DNA from: Prado023 sp963798745
Lineage (GTDB): Bacteria; Actinomycetota; Actinomycetes; S36-B12; CAIYMF01
Length of the DNA stretch: 64,000 nt
Direction of reading: 5' to 3'
Assembly (NCBI GenBank): GCA_963798745.1
Contig: CAWCUF010000005.1
Span: forward strand, 186,001 to 250,000
How positions within the stretch are numbered: the first letter of the stretch is position 1; each line of letters starts with the position of its first letter. Of this stretch, positions 60,563-64,000 are shown one piece after another. Position numbers and translations under genes: made by a program. Under the pieces are notes generated by a model that was not told the origin of the DNA, ran no database searches, and saw only the letters and a list, made by a program, of their open reading frames with translations.

Positions 60563-62053
60563 ATGGGTCGCAGGTCGAGCAGGAAGTCCCTGCAGCTCGG
60601 GGCGCCGCTGCCGTTCGAGACCGCGGGGTTGACGATCCTGCCTGGGGTACCCCTGCCGGAGTGGACGCAGCCCACATTCGACCGGCAGCCGGTCGAGGGC
60701 ACGGCCGCGGCGGGAGTGGCGGACGCGGGAGCGGCTGGGGCGGGGGGGGCCGCGCCGGCTACTGCGGCGGCAGTTCCCGACTCGACGATCCCTTCCGCGC
60801 CAGAACCATATGCGGGAATCGACCCCGCGATGTCGGCCGCCCCGATGGCGATGGCAGGCGCGATGGGCAGTGCGACGTACTCCCCGTCCGCGAGCACTGA
60901 GGGGTACGGCGCTGCTGAGCGCAACGTGCCAGGCCACGGCTCCGCGAGGGTGCGTGCCGCGACCTACCCCCCGTTCGGCTCGGGCGCCGGATACGGGGCG
61001 CCCCAGGCAGGGTCGTCAGCCGGTGCCGGTACCGCAGCCGGGGACGTACCAACCGCTGGGGACGCCAGGGGGTACGGCGCCCCGGCCGGGGACGTCGGGA
61101 ACCAACCACCGCCGGCCCGCACGTCGCCGCACGCAACCACCGCCACTGCACCGGCGACGTGGCAGGAATCCTCCTTCCGGGCAGGTCGCGATGAGGAAGC
61201 CCCAGCCGGCGGCGACCCGGCGACGGACTCCGCTGCCGTGGCGCCGAGCCAGACGTGGGCCACCGGTGACCGCCAGGAGTTGAGCGCCGAGCATGTGGCC
61301 CTGCTTGCGTGGTGGGCGGACATGATCGCTGCCGGGCAGTTCCCGGGAGCGCCGGGATCAGCTTCCTCGGGCGCTTCGGAGGATCGCCCCTTCACACCTC
61401 GTCGTCGCCGGGCCCCCCGCGGGGCGGGTCCCGCGGCGCCCGGCGACGACGTGACGGCGCCCGGCACCTCGTTCCCGGTCCGCACCGTCGCACTCGGCGT
61501 CGGCGTGCTCGCCCTGGTTGGCTTGGCGGCGGTGACCGTGCCTCGGTTCCTGGCGGCCGACGCGACGCCCGCCGCAGCCAGTCTGAGCACCACGATGCCG
61601 GCTTCGTTCGGCAACCTCGTGTCCGTCGTCGACCCGGAGGTCAGCGGCACACTCGAACCCCTGCTCGGATTCGGCCTGCGCCCTTCAGGAATCACCGTCA
61701 CCGGCGCCTACGGCACCGACGCGCAGGGCCCGCTGGAGCTGGCCGCGATGGCGACGTCGATGGCCGCGCCAGCCGATGCAACCGGCCAGGTCGCTGCATG
61801 GACGCAGCGCACCGGTGCCGCGGTCGGCGAGCCGGTGGCCGGGTCGGACAACTCGCAGGGGATCACCTGTGCGCCGGCCAAGAAGGCAGAAGGCATCCCC
61901 ACGGGCACCTTCTGCGTCTGGACCGGCACAGGGCTGCGCGGGCAGTCCTACGCGATCGGGATGAAGGTCCCGCAGGCCCTGGAGCTCACCGCACAGCTGC
62001 GCTCGGCGCTGGCCACGGACCCGGAGGCCGCGCAGGTGACCACCAGCTCCTGA
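60563..62053 (+). CDS. Large low-complexity single-pass membrane protein
   Basis: A 496-residue protein of unknown function. Residues 1-~260 are low-complexity (Ala/Gly/Pro/Ser, with YGAP/GYGA repeats). A conserved-looking patch follows (SAEHVALLAWWADMIAAGQFPG), then a basic stretch, one helix (VALGVGVLALVGLAAVTVP) and an outside domain of about 160 residues with a cysteine pair (ITCAPAK...GTFCVWTG) that may form a disulfide. ATG at 60563 is preferred to GTG at 60542 because a GGGAGAG site precedes it. It resembles actinobacterial DUF-type regulators by architecture only. Confidence 0.7.
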   Translation: MGRRSSRKSLQLGAPLPFETAGLTILPGVPLPEWTQPTFDRQPVEGTAAAGVADAGAAGAGGAAPATAAAVPDSTIPSAPEPYAGIDPAMSAAPMAMAGAMGSATYSPSASTEGYGAAERNVPGHGSARVRAATYPPFGSGAGYGAPQAGSSAGAGTAAGDVPTAGDARGYGAPAGDVGNQPPPARTSPHATTATAPATWQESSFRAGRDEEAPAGGDPATDSAAVAPSQTWATGDRQELSAEHVALLAWWADMIAAGQFPGAPGSASSGASEDRPFTPRRRRAPRGAGPAAPGDDVTAPGTSFPVRTVALGVGVLALVGLAAVTVPRFLAADATPAAASLSTTMPASFGNLVSVVDPEVSGTLEPLLGFGLRPSGITVTGAYGTDAQGPLELAAMATSMAAPADATGQVAAWTQRTGAAVGEPVAGSDNSQGITCAPAKKAEGIPTGTFCVWTGTGLRGQSYAIGMKVPQALELTAQLRSALATDPEAAQVTTSS

Positions 62054-62228
62054 TCGCGTTCGCAGAACCGCTGAGGACCGAGTCGGCGGCCGGGCAGACG
62101 CCTCGCAGGCGACCCCGGCGGTCGTGTTGTCGGCCGGGGGGCCTGTGCAGTTGGCTGTCCCGATCGAACGGTCCGGGTCACTCAGTCCGGTTCACACTGC
62201 CCGGTTAACAATGCCGAGTTCAAGCTGT

Positions 62229-62262
62229 GCGGTTGGAGCTGGGCGGCGGTTGGAGCTGGGCG
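62229..62262. repeat. 17-bp tandem duplicate
   Basis: GCGGTTGGAGCTGGG occurs at 62229-62243 and 62246-62260, in the gap between the low-complexity protein and clpX. Confidence 0.75.
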
Positions 62263-62264
62263 GT

Positions 62265-63569
<1,305 letters not shown>

Positions 63570-63596
63570 GTTGGTTCCTCTCCTCGACTTCGTACG

Positions 63597-63602
63597 ACGG
63601 TA
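63597..63602 (-). promoter_or_regulatory. Candidate -10 box of clpX
   Basis: TACCGT on the minus strand about 28 nt before the GTG start, with a GAGGAGAGGA ribosome site in between. Confidence 0.4.
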
Positions 63603-63718
63603 CCCGTCAGCAGTGGGCCAGCGCAGGCCCCACTCCGACCAATCCCGCCGATCGGGTTACGCCCAACGCGTACCCGACCGCTTCAGCTTCATGCCGCCCC
63701 GGCGGAGCCGATCCGAGA

Positions 63719-64000
63719 TCAGGCGGTCTGCACCTTGCGCGAGGCGATCACCTGGTCGATGACGCCGTACTCCTTGGCGTCGTAGGCGGTGAGGATCTTG
63801 TCGCGCTCGATGTCCTTGGCCACCTGCTCGGGAGTGCGGCCGGTGTGCTTGGCCAGGATCCCCTCCATCTCGACCCGCATCCGTAGGATCTCGTTGGCCT
63901 GGATCTCGATGTCCGAGCCCTGGCCGCCACCCTCGGTGTAGGGCTGATGGATGAGCACCCGAGCGTGTGGGAGGGCGAACCGCTTGCCCGGGGCGCCGGC
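63719..64000 (-). CDS. clpP: ATP-dependent Clp protease proteolytic subunit ClpP, C-terminal part
   Basis: The last 93 residues of a ClpP serine protease; the start lies beyond the right edge. The catalytic histidine is in LIHQPYTEGGGQGSDIEIQA and the Asp-containing IERDKILTAYDAKEYGVIDQVI end is present; the active-site serine is outside the window. It lies 149 bp upstream of clpX. Actinobacteria usually have two clpP genes, and which one this is cannot be decided here. Confidence 0.95.
   Translation of the reverse strand, partial: AGAPGKRFALPHARVLIHQPYTEGGGQGSDIEIQANEILRMRVEMEGILAKHTGRTPEQVAKDIERDKILTAYDAKEYGVIDQVIASRKVQTA

Overview
This window is a G+C-rich stretch of an actinobacterial chromosome. 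The evidence is the lineage-typical gene order (hrcA-dnaJ-rsmE-HIT-phoH-ybeY-CBS/CorC-era; folC-DUF4233-ndk-mreBCD-mrdA-rodA; TIGR03960-TIGR03936-rne-rplU-rpmA-obgE-proB-proA-nadD-LCP-rsfS), actinobacterial families such as DUF3097 and DUF4233, many GTG starts, a CIRCE-controlled hrcA and many apparently leaderless promoters. Genus and family cannot be fixed from the sequence alone. I see no insertion sequence, prophage, CRISPR array, biosynthetic cluster or defence island. This is core chromosome, and I did not find a new multi-gene system.

Layout. 1-7121 (minus): heat-shock repressor hrcA, chaperone dnaJ, then RNA and ribosome-maturation genes down to era, which is cut by the left edge. 7408-10916 (plus): a small monooxygenase-fold protein, an iron alcohol dehydrogenase, DUF3097 and two small membrane proteins. 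10953-12856: hemW diverging from a lipoprotein gene. 12975-16821 (minus): two tandem long-chain acyl-CoA synthetases of identical length. 17016-29491 (minus): lepA, rpsT, holA, comEC, comEA, plsY, degV, leuS. A tRNA-Ala(GGC) lies at 29756-29828. 30263-45701 (minus): a long ribosome, proline, NAD and RNA-decay cluster. 46095-47967: a membrane methyltransferase-like gene diverging from ppk2. 48007-56792 (minus): the cell-elongation operon with folC and ndk. 56887-62053 (plus): a membrane protein, a frameshifted DCC protein, an archaeal-type-looking valS and a large low-complexity membrane protein. 62265-64000 (minus): clpX and the 3' end of clpP.

How the genes work together. Most encode growth machinery: protein synthesis (leuS, valS, lepA, rpsT, rplU, rpmA, tRNA-Ala), ribosome assembly (era, obgE, ybeY, rsmE, rsfS), RNA turnover (rne), protein quality control (hrcA, dnaJ, clpX, clpP), wall elongation (mreBCD, mrdA, rodA, LCP), lipid supply (plsY, acyl-CoA synthetases, degV) and DNA uptake (comEA, comEC).

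The points most worth a second look are: two families of short repeats and hairpins between genes; a near-identical patch inside the duplicated synthetases together with a shared upstream palindrome; two apparent single-base frameshifts of the same polarity (LCP and DCC genes); an inserted loop in ProB; and a recurring TAnnnT box (mostly TACCCT) 6-9 nt before start codons, indicating widespread leaderless transcription.
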